A DNA stretch of 64,000 nt from Sphingobium sp. (GTDB lineage Bacteria > Pseudomonadota > Alphaproteobacteria > Sphingomonadales > Sphingomonadaceae): assembly GCA_035196065.1 (NCBI GenBank), contig CP136575.1:1393001-1457000 (forward strand). The letters run 5' to 3'. The notes beneath the pieces were generated by a model. That model did not search any database. It was not told the DNA's origin and worked only from the letters and a program-made list of their open reading frames with translations. Made by a program: the position numbers and the translations under genes. Shown here in pieces: positions 16,822 through 27,358 of this stretch (position 1 is its first letter; every line of letters starts with the position of its first letter).

Positions 16822-17586
16822 ATGGGCTGGGAACTGCTCCTGCTGGCGGCAATGGGCGGCGCGCTCATAGGGTTGCTGCTGACGCTATTTGGCGGGGGCG
16901 GGTCGGTGCTCGCAACGCCCTGGCTGATCTATGTCGTCGGGGTAGCCGATATCCATGCAGCGATCGGCACGTCCGCCGCTGCGGTTGCCGTGAATGCAGC
17001 AACGGGTCTTGCTGCGCAGGCGCGGGCCGGGCGGGTCAAATGGCCCTGTGCAATCACCTTTGGGATCGCAGGCCTTGCCGGATCGCTGGCGGGAGCACAG
17101 CTTGCACGGCAGGTGGATGGCAAAGCCCTGCTTGGCTGGTTTGCCTTGGCGATGATCGCGATTGCCGTGTCAATGTTGCTGCCGAAACGCGATGCGGGTG
17201 ATCCGTCCGTTCGGTTGACGCCGCCGATGGTGCTCAAACTCGCGCCGGTTGGGTTGATCGCAGGCCTGGCCGCCGGCTTTTTCGGCATTGGCGGCGGATT
17301 TCTGATCGCGCCAGGACTGATGGCGTCAACGGGAATGACGCTGGCCAATGCCAGTGCCTCCTCGCTTTTGTCGGTGACCTTGTTTGGCGGTGCAACCAGC
17401 CTCAGCTATGCGGCATCCGGCCAGCTGATCTGGCCGCTTTTCGGCGCACTGGTTGCAGGCGGCGGGGTAGGCACGCTGGCAGCACTTCCGCTTGCCCGGC
17501 GGCTTGAAGGCAGGGCCCAGCTTGCGCGTTCGATCTTTGCTGTGATGGTAATCGCAGTCGCGCTTTTCATCCTACTGGACGGATAG
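16822..17586 (+). CDS. TauE/SafE family sulfite/organosulfur exporter
   Basis: The 254-residue protein has about eight membrane segments arranged as two repeats, each opened by a glycine-rich loop (LTLFGGGGSVLATPWL and FFGIGGGFLIAPGL), the TauE signature. Following a persulfide dioxygenase/rhodanese locus, it most likely exports the sulfite or thiosulfate formed. It is the last gene of the bigR operon. Confidence 0.92.
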   Translation: MGWELLLLAAMGGALIGLLLTLFGGGGSVLATPWLIYVVGVADIHAAIGTSAAAVAVNAATGLAAQARAGRVKWPCAITFGIAGLAGSLAGAQLARQVDGKALLGWFALAMIAIAVSMLLPKRDAGDPSVRLTPPMVLKLAPVGLIAGLAAGFFGIGGGFLIAPGLMASTGMTLANASASSLLSVTLFGGATSLSYAASGQLIWPLFGALVAGGGVGTLAALPLARRLEGRAQLARSIFAVMVIAVALFILLDG

Positions 17587-17608
17587 CCCCTGCTGCCCTA
17601 TCTACGCA

Positions 17609-19611
<2,003 letters not shown>

Positions 19612-19672
19612 GTTGCCCGGTCGATAGACACCAGCTTACCAAAATCACACATCATCCGGGGGGAATGATCCT

Positions 19673-20671
19673 ATGTTCGCACGCACCGCTACCATAACCA
19701 TCAGCATCGCTGCCTTGGCGCTTTCAGCGATACCGGTGCGTGCGCAATATATGATGCACCTCGATCCCAATCTTTACATGTTCGTGGCGATGAACATGAA
19801 TAGCGGGCCGAATACCTGCATGAACGGGATTGCGCCGCCGGTTAAAGAGATTGACGAAGCCCGCCTGCCAGCGCCGGGCATTATGCAGGCTTATTTCGCG
19901 GCAGCGCAGGGCGGCAGTGGCAAGGCCGCTTCGTTCCGCACCTCCAAAAAAGCAAGCTGGACCTATGGCGATATTGTTGCGTCGCTGGCGCAGATTGACG
20001 CGCAGACGGATCCGCTGGCCGTGGCCGGCAACCGGCTGGATAACAATGCGCTCCGCTTTTTCCGGTCCGGCGATTTCCAGACGGTGCAGGGGCAGTGGTT
20101 GGTCAAGCGCGCCGATGGTGAGGTTGCCGGGCTCTATGATGCCGTGTTCAAGCGTGAGAAGAAAATCTGGAAACTCGAACGGCTGACCATATTCAGTGCC
20201 GCCGATGCGGTTGTGCCGGCCATGCAATATTGCTCCACACCGGGGGATGTTGCCGAACATAATATGAAGTCGGCTGCGAACCAGATCGACTATCTGGAAA
20301 AGGAAATCGCCAAGGCCCAGGCAAAGCTTGAAAAGGCCAAGGAAACACTGGCCGCGGATGAGGCCGCGCTTGCCGCAAAGCCCAGCCGGGCTGAATTGAA
20401 AGAGATTGTCCGCCAATCCGCAAAACAATTGGAAGCGCGCAAGAAAAAGCTGGCCGATCTTCAAGAGAATCTGGTGGATGCCCAAAAATATCGGGATAAT
20501 TCCAGCCGGGACAAGGCAGAGATTGCCGAAATGACCTTGCCCGCCGCGCAGGCCGCGCGTTTCAGTGGCTTTGAAACGACCACGGCGAAAGATTTGGCCG
20601 CGAAAAAGGCCGAAGAGGAAGCCAAGAAAAAGGCCGAGAAAGAAGCGAAGCAAGCCGCGAAGGCAGGCTGA
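19673..20671 (+). CDS. Secreted protein with C-terminal coiled coil, function unknown
   Basis: The 332-residue protein has a signal peptide (ITISIAALALSAIPVRA, then Gln). A globular middle part has a few Cys and a RADGEVAGLYDAVFKREKKIW stretch. From about residue 205 it is almost purely helical, rich in Lys, Glu and Ala, with heptad-like spacing (EKEIAKAQAKLEKAKETL) to a Lys-rich tail. It is probably periplasmic. I do not recognise a family. ATG at 19673 follows a GGGGGGAA ribosome-binding site. It lies between thiC and the thiC fragment. Confidence 0.75.
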   Translation: MFARTATITISIAALALSAIPVRAQYMMHLDPNLYMFVAMNMNSGPNTCMNGIAPPVKEIDEARLPAPGIMQAYFAAAQGGSGKAASFRTSKKASWTYGDIVASLAQIDAQTDPLAVAGNRLDNNALRFFRSGDFQTVQGQWLVKRADGEVAGLYDAVFKREKKIWKLERLTIFSAADAVVPAMQYCSTPGDVAEHNMKSAANQIDYLEKEIAKAQAKLEKAKETLAADEAALAAKPSRAELKEIVRQSAKQLEARKKKLADLQENLVDAQKYRDNSSRDKAEIAEMTLPAAQAARFSGFETTTAKDLAAKKAEEEAKKKAEKEAKQAAKAG

Positions 20672-20684
20672 CCCCCAAGTGACG

Positions 20685-20714
20685 GGCCAGCGTTGCGAAA
20701 GCAACTGACTGGCC
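20685..20714 (+). terminator. Hairpin with GAAA tetraloop after the coiled-coil gene
   Basis: GGCCAG and GTTGC arms pair with GCAAC and CTGGCC around a GAAA loop, with a small bulge, 14 bases after the stop codon. There is no T run, so it may be a transcript-end or stabilising hairpin rather than a classical terminator. Confidence 0.4.
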
Positions 20715-20901
20715 ACTGTCAAACATCGCAAAACCCGCTTTCCCATAGGGTGCGCAGGCAATAGCGCGCGCCCGCTAATAATTGCGCCCCGAAAAGGCCA
20801 TGTGCCTACAGCCCCGAATATTTAACGTAACCGAAGTTATACGAAAGTAAAACTTTGCGTGGACTCATTGCTGCAAGTGATGAGGCGTGCAATGCTTCAA
20901 G

Positions 20902-21000
20902 TCGGTGGCAGTTGAGGCCGAATATGCGCCGATGAGCAAGGTCTATGAAACGACGGGGTGCGAGTTTTAGTTGGGCGCTGGTGATCGGGAGTATGATTGA
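20902..21000 (+). pseudogene. thiC: Decayed 3' fragment of a second thiC
   Basis: In one frame this 33-codon stretch reads VAVEAEYAPMSKVYETTGCEF, an amber stop, then LGAGDREYD and TGA. It lines up with the ThiC C-terminus ([23 protein letters not shown]). It keeps the reading frame but carries an internal stop and many changes, so it is a divergent, dead copy and not a recent duplication. The rest of the 20715-21125 gap shows no gene; I see only a possible promoter region ahead of 21126. Confidence 0.8.
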
Positions 21001-21125
21001 CACCAGATAATGCGTCTTCCGAAATGGTGACATTAATGCGTCAGGGTTGCTGGGATGAATAATTTTAGCCGCTGTAGCTAGCGTTTCTGTGCGACAGTCG
21101 ATCTAGAATATTATTGGGGGGACTT

Positions 21126-22139
21126 ATGCCGATTACAAAGGCGTTCGCTTTTCTAATTCCGCCTGGGAAGGGTTCGGGTTCGGTTTCAGCAATTTCTAGC
21201 AAAGAAATTGCGATTGGAACCAACAAGCTGAGTGTCATGCTTTCCGATATCTTTGTTGACGATCCCGGGCCGCATGATTTTGCGATCACTTTCAATCACG
21301 CTCCGAACGGAACACAAGTCAACGAATGCCGGAATTTAGTGCTGGCATTCCAAACAGGGCCATCTGTCAAAACAGGCTTGCCGATTGCTCGGCGCCTTCA
21401 AAGCGTAACAGATAAGAGAAGTGGGACAGGGCTATTCTTTCTCATTGTCGGCAACAAAGGGATGAAGCAACGCGTGGTCATGTCTCGTTTTCCGACAGAT
21501 CAAGCGATCAGGGCAGATACTAGCTCTGGTTCCCTTGACGTAGAATTCTTGGAGGAGGTGTTTATTAAACGCCTGTCATCATACAAGGCAGCGTTATTCG
21601 AGCATCCAAGTCCTGCAAGTGGCTTTTGGACAGGAACAGCGACAGACAGGCAAGCTGGCCAGTCAGGCGAGCACATCTCAGAGTACTGGCTCAAGGAATT
21701 CTTAAACGCCGATTTCTCCGAGACGCCGGAGCAAGGCACCGGTCGACTTGCGACTGCACTTAAGGATGCGCTGAAAACCAATCCTAGCGCGTCGGTCAAA
21801 TCAGAAATTGCACATGCTTCGTCGCTTGCATCAGCAGTTTTTCGAGGCAAGGTAATGTCAATTGCAGACTTCTGCAAACACTTTGGATTTAGCAACGCTG
21901 CTCAGGACGCTGTCAAAGCAGCCCTTAAAAAGCCAAGTCTATTTGGCAAAAAATTCACATTTGATGCCGCTCGATTCAAAACTGTTGCGCCTTACCGAAC
22001 CGTCGAAATGAATACAGGTGCGATATTGACAGCACCAAATGACCAGTTTGAAAACATTTTTCAGCAAACGTCTACTGACGGGATGGTTGAATATAAAACT
22101 AGAGGAAAAATCAGCGATCAGAGGCTTGCTAAGAAATGA
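21126..22139 (+). CDS. Unrecognised protein, first gene of a RelA/SpoT-domain operon
   Basis: The 337-residue protein has no signal peptide or membrane segment. An N-terminal mixed region (NECRNLVLAFQTG) is followed by a strand-rich part (GTGLFFLIVGNKG), then FPTDQAI, LEEVFIKRLSSYKAALFEHP and a helical middle (SEYWLKEFLNADF). The C-terminus has a FKTVAPYRTVEMNTGAILTAP stretch. The order loosely recalls NA37/YejK nucleoid-associated proteins, but that is only an impression. ATG at 21126 follows GGGGGGA. It overlaps the next gene by ATGA, so the products are probably made together; an antitoxin, sensor or partner role is inferred. Composition is visibly AT-richer than neighbours, suggesting transfer. 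Confidence 0.75.
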   Translation: MPITKAFAFLIPPGKGSGSVSAISSKEIAIGTNKLSVMLSDIFVDDPGPHDFAITFNHAPNGTQVNECRNLVLAFQTGPSVKTGLPIARRLQSVTDKRSGTGLFFLIVGNKGMKQRVVMSRFPTDQAIRADTSSGSLDVEFLEEVFIKRLSSYKAALFEHPSPASGFWTGTATDRQAGQSGEHISEYWLKEFLNADFSETPEQGTGRLATALKDALKTNPSASVKSEIAHASSLASAVFRGKVMSIADFCKHFGFSNAAQDAVKAALKKPSLFGKKFTFDAARFKTVAPYRTVEMNTGAILTAPNDQFENIFQQTSTDGMVEYKTRGKISDQRLAKK

Positions 22140-22774
22140 GCGCTGATTACGGAATTCGCGACGAATATGCATCTCGATATCTGCTTCTGGTTGATACAGC
22201 AAGTGCACTTCAGACATACCTTAAGGAATTGACCGAAGGCTTGTTAAGAATTGATTCTATTGTCGCAAGAGCCAAGGATCCTGATCGATATTTCGTGAAG
22301 GCAAATAAATCCGACAATGAAGGTAATCAAAAGTACAAAGTACCAAAGTATGAAATCCAAGATCAAATTGGAGCGCGTATAAACGTATTTTATATCTCCG
22401 ATATTAAAAAAGTAAGAGATCATATCATAAAATTCATGAGGTTTATAGAAGAGGTGCCGAAATATCCTTTGAAAGATGACGCTTTCGGATACGTGGGTCA
22501 TCACTTCATATTTCAAACACCAGATGATATTATACCTGATGAACACAAAGACAGCATTCCCGAATTCTTTGAACTTCAGATAAAGACGTTGTTTCAGCAT
22601 GCATGGTCAGAAACAAACCACGACATAGGATATAAGGCAATGCGCGAACTGACGTCTGATGAGCGTCGGCAGTTGGCCTTCACTGCTGCTCAGGCTTGGG
22701 GAGCAGACAAAATTTTTGAAGAGCTTTCCCAAGCATTTATTTCTAACGACAATGATCCAATTGCTTCCGAATAA
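22136..22774 (+). CDS. Small RelA/SpoT-domain nucleotide pyrophosphokinase (toxSAS-like candidate)
   Basis: The 212-residue protein is a stand-alone RelA/SpoT synthetase domain: VARAKDPDRYFVKA (basic ATP-binding part), DQIGARINVFYI (metal-binding Asp), GYVGHHFIF in place of the usual YRSxH, and FFELQIKTLFQHAWSETNHD (catalytic Glu and base-binding loop). Key acidic residues are kept, so it is probably active. No hydrolase, TGS or ACT domain is present. It could make (p)ppGpp, or pyrophosphorylate ATP/GTP or tRNA as toxic SAS enzymes do. It is translationally coupled to an unknown gene. AT content is high (14 G+C in 60 bases at 22381-22440), unlike its surroundings. Confidence 0.88.
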   Translation: MSADYGIRDEYASRYLLLVDTASALQTYLKELTEGLLRIDSIVARAKDPDRYFVKANKSDNEGNQKYKVPKYEIQDQIGARINVFYISDIKKVRDHIIKFMRFIEEVPKYPLKDDAFGYVGHHFIFQTPDDIIPDEHKDSIPEFFELQIKTLFQHAWSETNHDIGYKAMRELTSDERRQLAFTAAQAWGADKIFEELSQAFISNDNDPIASE

Positions 22775-22824
22775 CAGTGATCGCTTGTTATAGGCGGACT
22801 TCAATTTTCAGTTAGATTACCCCC

Positions 22825-23319
22825 TCACCCCAACCTAACCAAAGCCTCATCCAGCGCCTGCAAAAATCTTGAGCGGTCCGCTTTGGCAAAGGGTGCTGGC
22901 CCTCCGGTGATGCCGTCCATTCCGGCGCGCAGGTCGGCCATGATCGCGCGGGTGGCGATGGCGCCGCCTATGGACGCGGTGGTGAAGGGCTTGCCATTAT
23001 TGCCGATCACCACTGCGCCCGCCTTCAGGCACCGGTCGGCCAGCAATATGTCGGCGGTAATCACGATGCTGCGCGGGCCGGCTTGTTCCGCGATCCAATC
23101 ATCCGCCGCGTCGAAACTGTCCGATACAATCGCCCTTGTGATCAGCGGATGGTCAGGAATGCGAAAGCGCGCATTGCTGACCAGCACGACGGCCACATTG
23201 CGCCGCCAGGCGACCTTGTAAATCTCCTCCTTCACCGGGCAGGCATCGGCATCGACCAATATGCGCGGTGAAGTGGGGGGTGCGGGGGCGGGGTTTTCAG
23301 TCACGGTTGGCCACCGCAT
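22825..23319 (-). CDS. YaiI/YqxD family protein (UPF0178, DUF188)
   Basis: The 164-residue protein has the family's ILVDADACPVKEEIYK at the start, then VSDSFDAADDWIAEQ and the acidic ITADILLADRCL, a PIN-like arrangement of Asp residues. It may be a metal-dependent nuclease, but no function is established. ATG at 23319 fits the family length; GTG at 23304 is an alternative. It is 34 bases downstream of the alpha/beta hydrolase gene on the same strand and converges with the RelA/SpoT gene. Confidence 0.9.
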   Translation of the reverse strand: MRWPTVTENPAPAPPTSPRILVDADACPVKEEIYKVAWRRNVAVVLVSNARFRIPDHPLITRAIVSDSFDAADDWIAEQAGPRSIVITADILLADRCLKAGAVVIGNNGKPFTTASIGGAIATRAIMADLRAGMDGITGGPAPFAKADRSRFLQALDEALVRLG

Positions 23320-23353
23320 TAGCAGGCTATGGCCGGCGCGCCACCCCGCGTCG

Positions 23354-24067
23354 CTATCTCCGCCCCGCGGCCATCGGCTGTCCATGGCGCGCAAAGCAGG
23401 TCGCGAACCAGCCGATGGCGTTTGCAACCAGTTGGTCGAGCGTGCCGGGTTCTTCGAATAAATGTCCTGCGCCGGCTATGACCTGGATCTTTTTCGGGCA
23501 GCGAAGGCGGGTGAAGGCTTGATGGTTCACATCGATTGCCGGGCCGTCGAGGCTGCCCACCAGCAATAATGTCGGCGCGCGCACCAGAGGCAAGGCGTTG
23601 AGCGCGAGATCAGGCCGACCACTTCGCGAGACAATGGCGGCTATATGCTGGTCCTTTGCCGCTGCGATCAGGGCGGCACCAACGCCGGTGCTCGCCCCGA
23701 AATAGCCAATCGGCAACTGTGCTATTTCCGGCTGTTCGCGCACCCATTGGGTCGCAGATGCGAGCCGGCTTGCGAGCAAATGGACGTCGAACATATTGGC
23801 CCGGCTTGTCTCTTCCTGCCCGGTCAATAGATCGATCAGCAAAGTTGCCATCCCGCCCCTCCGCATGGCCGCGGCGACCTGATTGTTGCGCGGGCTGAAC
23901 CGTCCGCTGCCGCTGGCATACGCGAAGATGATAATTCCCGATGCAGCCGGGGGTACACCGATCAGGCCACCCAAATGGTATCGGCCAATGATGGCCTCAT
24001 ACGGTGCGGTATCGATACGGACTGACATGCCGTCACAATCCGAATGGATAGGTTTCGGGCGCGCCAT
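23354..24067 (-). CDS. Alpha/beta hydrolase, dienelactone hydrolase-like
   Basis: The 237-residue protein has the nucleophile elbow GASTG, a later Asp in VGSLDGPAID and a His in GAGHLFEEPG, completing the Ser-Asp-His triad. The FAYASGSGRFSPRNN oxyanion region is typical of the DLH-like group often found with stress genes. Substrate is unknown. The start is taken as ATG 24067 (MARPKPI); ATG 24025 is possible. It is divergent from ppsA and marks the left edge of the stress island. Confidence 0.82.
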   Translation of the reverse strand: MARPKPIHSDCDGMSVRIDTAPYEAIIGRYHLGGLIGVPPAASGIIIFAYASGSGRFSPRNNQVAAAMRRGGMATLLIDLLTGQEETSRANMFDVHLLASRLASATQWVREQPEIAQLPIGYFGASTGVGAALIAAAKDQHIAAIVSRSGRPDLALNALPLVRAPTLLLVGSLDGPAIDVNHQAFTRLRCPKKIQVIAGAGHLFEEPGTLDQLVANAIGWFATCFARHGQPMAAGRR

Positions 24068-24262
24068 GGGACTTTTTATGACCAAGCAGCGAGGCGGCTT
24101 GGCTCTGTTCGAACCAGACATACGCCTCGACCAGCCGGCGAGATGCGGCGCGCCGGGAACGATCGTTGAGCGTAAACATAGGCATATCCTGCTCCTTGCG
24201 ATTGCGGGCTTAGTAGGCGTGCACATCGTGCGGCATCCGTTATTATGCGGAGAAAGCGCGCT

Positions 24263-24278
24263 TACGTAGGCTTACGGA
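24263..24278 (+). promoter_or_regulatory. Candidate FixJ-type site ahead of ppsA
   Basis: TTACGTAGGCTTACGG lies about 60 bases before the ppsA start, with a further TTACG at 24281. The TTACGTAGG core recurs in front of hsp20 (33044-33052 on the minus strand) in the same orientation to its gene. TACGTAG also fits most of the GTAMGTAG motif reported for rhizobial FixJ. Regulator assignment is inferred. Confidence 0.5.
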
Positions 24279-24339
24279 GTTACGCCTTCGGACCTTCGGA
24301 CTAGGTCATTTCCTTTACTGGCCATGCGGGAGATGCCAG

Positions 24340-26763
24340 ATGCAGCAGCATCATTATGTCCGCTATGTCCGCTGGTTCGACGAGGTCGGCCTTGACGATC
24401 TTGCACTGGTTGGCGGCAAAAATGCTTCTCTGGGCGAACTGGTCGAAGCGATGGGCGATACGATCAAGGTCCCTGAAGGCTTTGCGATAACGATCGATGG
24501 CTATCGCGATATGGTTGATATGAACGGCCTGTGGCAGCGGATCATGGCCGTGCTCGATGACACCAATTGGCGCGATCCGAAGGTAACAGGCGCCGCATCG
24601 ACAAAGCTGCGCAATATGATCAACACAGCGCCACTGCCTCAGGGCCTCGTCACCGATATTGAGATCGCGTACCAACGGCTTGAGCGCAAGTTTGGACGAG
24701 GCGTTGCGGTTGCCGTGCGCAGCAGTGCGACTGCCGAGGATTCGCCCGCCGCCTCTTTCGCCGGGGTCCATGAGAGTTTCCTCAACGTGCGAAGCGCCAA
24801 AGCATTGATGGAGGCTGTGCGTAGCTGTTTCGCCTCATTGTTCAGCGAGCGGGCAATCGCCTATCGCATCGACAATGGCTTTGCGCACCGTGCGGTGGCG
24901 TTGTCGGTTGGCGTGCAGCGGATGATCCGCGCCGACCGAGCGGCATCTGGGGTGATCTTCACACTCGATACCGAAAGCGGCAGCCGCGACGTTGTGCTGA
25001 TTAGTGGCGTCTGGGGGCTGGGTGAGGCGATCGTGCAAGGCATTGCCGACCCCGACGAATTCCTTGTCCACAAGCAGACGCTGAAACGGGGCTTCGAATA
25101 TGTCCTGCGTCGGCGGATCGGGGCGAAACAGGTCAAGCTGGTCTACGGGTCCCGCGCGGATGCTGGGCACACCAAATGGCAGAAGGTGCCCAAAAAGCTA
25201 AGGGTTATACAGTGCGTGACCGATGCAGAAATCCTCGATCTGGCGCGCCAGGCGGTTCAGATCGAGGAGCATTACAGCACATATTATCGCACGCCGATGC
25301 CAATGGATATCGAATGGGCGAAGGATGGCCCCAAAGGCGATCTGTACATCATCCAGGCGCGGCCCGAGACGGTGCACGCGAGCGCCGACAAAGCCATGCT
25401 CAAACTTTACCGGCTGACTGGCGATGGCCCGGTTGTTGTGTCGGGCCAAGCCGTGGGACAGGGCATCTCCGAAGGCGTTGTGCGGTTTGTTGCGTGCAAG
25501 GAGGATCTGGCTCATCTCAAAGAAGGCGATGTGCTGGTGGCAGAAACCACCGCGCCGGACTGGGAATCGGCGATGAAGCGTGCTTCCGCGATTGTCACTG
25601 AACATGGCGGGCGCACTTGCCATGCCGCAATCGTCGCGCGCGAACATGGCATTCCAGCCATTGTAGGTGCAACCGGCGCGCGCAAGCTGCTGAAACCGGG
25701 CCAAGAGGTCACTGTTTCCTGCGCCGAAGGCGAAACCGGCAAGGTGCGTGACGGCCATGTATCCTTTGCCATCGATACGGTCGATGTCGGCCATATCCGG
25801 CCTGCCAATGTCGAGATCATGGTCAATATCGGCAATCCGGATCTGGCCTTTCGAACTTCAGCTTTGCCTGTTGCGGGCGTGGGTCTTGCGCGGATCGAGT
25901 TTATCATTGCGAACGCCATCCGCGCACATCCGATGGCCCTATTATTCCCGGAACGTGTGAAAAGCGCCAAGGTGCAGCGCGCGCTTGCATCGCTGACCAT
26001 GGGCTATAGCGACGGCGGGGATTATTTTGCCTCGAAACTGGCCGAGGGCATGGCTGTCATTGCCGCTGCCTTTTATCCGCGTCCGGTGATTGTTCGCACA
26101 TCAGATTTCAAATCGAACGAATATGCCTCGCTCTTGGGAGGTGATGATTTCGAGATGGCCGAAGCGAACCCTATGCTCGGTTTTCGCGGGGCTGCCCGCT
26201 ATTCGCACCCTGCCTACCAGCCGGCATTCGAACTCGAATGCGCCGCGATCCGCCGGGTGATTGAGGATATGGGGCTTACCAATCTGATCGTGATGATCCC
26301 CTTTTGCCGCAGCCTGCATGAAGCGAACGAGGTGCTGGGGATCATGGCGCGCTGCGGCCTCAATCGGGGCGAGAATGGCCTTAAAGTCTATGTGATGTGC
26401 GAAATCCCCAGCAACGTCATCCTGGTTGATGACTTTGCCAAACTGTTCGACGGTTTTTCGATCGGTTCAAATGATCTGACGCAGCTGACATTGGGGATCG
26501 ACCGTGATGCGGAGATCTTGGCTTCAGCCTTTGATGAGGAAGATCCTGCCGTATTGCGCCTCATTGAACAGGCGATTGCTGGCGCGCATCGCGCAGGCCG
26601 CCATTGCGGCATTTGCGGGCAGGCGCCGTCCGACCGCCCCGGCTTTGCCGGTTGGCTGATAGAGCGGAAGATCGACAGCATCAGCCTAAACCCCGACAGC
26701 GTGTTGGACGTGATGCAGCGTTTGGCGAACCATGATGAAAATCCGAATGCACTCAGAAGGTGA
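24340..26763 (+). CDS. ppsA: Phosphoenolpyruvate synthase
   Basis: This converts pyruvate and ATP to PEP, AMP and phosphate. The 807-residue protein has the N-terminal ATP-binding part (LVGGKNASLGEL, then VRSSATAEDSPAASFAGVHES), the swivelling phosphohistidine domain with catalytic His428 in EHGGRTCHAAIVAREHGIPA, and the C-terminal PEP-binding barrel ending in CGICGQAPSD. Length is normal. ATG at 24340 follows GGGAG. It sits at the head of an oxygen/stress island with its own FixJ-like box, so gluconeogenic flux or pyruvate handling at low oxygen is the likely role. Confidence 0.96.
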   Translation: MQQHHYVRYVRWFDEVGLDDLALVGGKNASLGELVEAMGDTIKVPEGFAITIDGYRDMVDMNGLWQRIMAVLDDTNWRDPKVTGAASTKLRNMINTAPLPQGLVTDIEIAYQRLERKFGRGVAVAVRSSATAEDSPAASFAGVHESFLNVRSAKALMEAVRSCFASLFSERAIAYRIDNGFAHRAVALSVGVQRMIRADRAASGVIFTLDTESGSRDVVLISGVWGLGEAIVQGIADPDEFLVHKQTLKRGFEYVLRRRIGAKQVKLVYGSRADAGHTKWQKVPKKLRVIQCVTDAEILDLARQAVQIEEHYSTYYRTPMPMDIEWAKDGPKGDLYIIQARPETVHASADKAMLKLYRLTGDGPVVVSGQAVGQGISEGVVRFVACKEDLAHLKEGDVLVAETTAPDWESAMKRASAIVTEHGGRTCHAAIVAREHGIPAIVGATGARKLLKPGQEVTVSCAEGETGKVRDGHVSFAIDTVDVGHIRPANVEIMVNIGNPDLAFRTSALPVAGVGLARIEFIIANAIRAHPMALLFPERVKSAKVQRALASLTMGYSDGGDYFASKLAEGMAVIAAAFYPRPVIVRTSDFKSNEYASLLGGDDFEMAEANPMLGFRGAARYSHPAYQPAFELECAAIRRVIEDMGLTNLIVMIPFCRSLHEANEVLGIMARCGLNRGENGLKVYVMCEIPSNVILVDDFAKLFDGFSIGSNDLTQLTLGIDRDAEILASAFDEEDPAVLRLIEQAIAGAHRAGRHCGICGQAPSDRPGFAGWLIERKIDSISLNPDSVLDVMQRLANHDENPNALRR

Positions 26764-26767
26764 TGCC

Positions 26768-27358
26768 ATGACCAAGAGAGAATGTAAGATCGCCATATTG
26801 GATGCGCACCCCGATCCCGATCCGGCTCGATACATGCATGCCTTGGCCGACGCCTACTGCGCTGGCGCCCGGGGTGCAGGGCATGACGTCCGCCATGTCC
26901 TGCTTGGCGATATCAACATGCCGATCCTGCACAGCCGCGAAAGCTGGTTGCATGAAGACACGCCCGAAGATGTGAAAGAGGGGCAGGAAGCCATGTTATG
27001 GGCCGACCATATCGTCTTTTTCTACCCGCTCTGGCTGGGCGACATGCCTGCTTTGCTCAAGGGATTTCTGGAACAGGCGCTACGCCCCGGCATCGCCTTG
27101 CAATATGGTGACAGCCCGATGCCGGAAAAGCTGATGAAGGGCAAATCGGCGCGGCTTGTGGTGACGATGGGAATGCCCGCCTTATTCTATCGCGCTTATT
27201 ATGGCGCGCACAGTGTCCGCAGTTTCAAGCGCAACATATTGAACCTGCTTGGTATTGACGATGTCGCCTCATCGCTGATTGGCAATGTTGAGGGGAGTGA
27301 AAACCACCGCAAACGATGGCTGAAGTGGATGGAGGAATATGGCGCTGCGGGTTACTGA
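26768..27358 (+). CDS. Flavodoxin-fold NAD(P)H dehydrogenase (quinone)-like protein
   Basis: The 196-residue protein has a flavodoxin-like fold: AILDAHPDPDPARYMHALADAY for the phosphate loop and FFYPLWLGDMPALLKGFLEQ as the signature second strand of the NQO/MdaB/KefF group. It would reduce quinones or similar compounds with FMN/FAD and NAD(P)H. ATG at 26768 follows AGAAGG at the end of ppsA, with four bases between genes, so it is probably in the ppsA operon. Its 3' end overlaps the convergent transporter gene by seven bases. Confidence 0.88.
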   Translation: MTKRECKIAILDAHPDPDPARYMHALADAYCAGARGAGHDVRHVLLGDINMPILHSRESWLHEDTPEDVKEGQEAMLWADHIVFFYPLWLGDMPALLKGFLEQALRPGIALQYGDSPMPEKLMKGKSARLVVTMGMPALFYRAYYGAHSVRSFKRNILNLLGIDDVASSLIGNVEGSENHRKRWLKWMEEYGAAGY

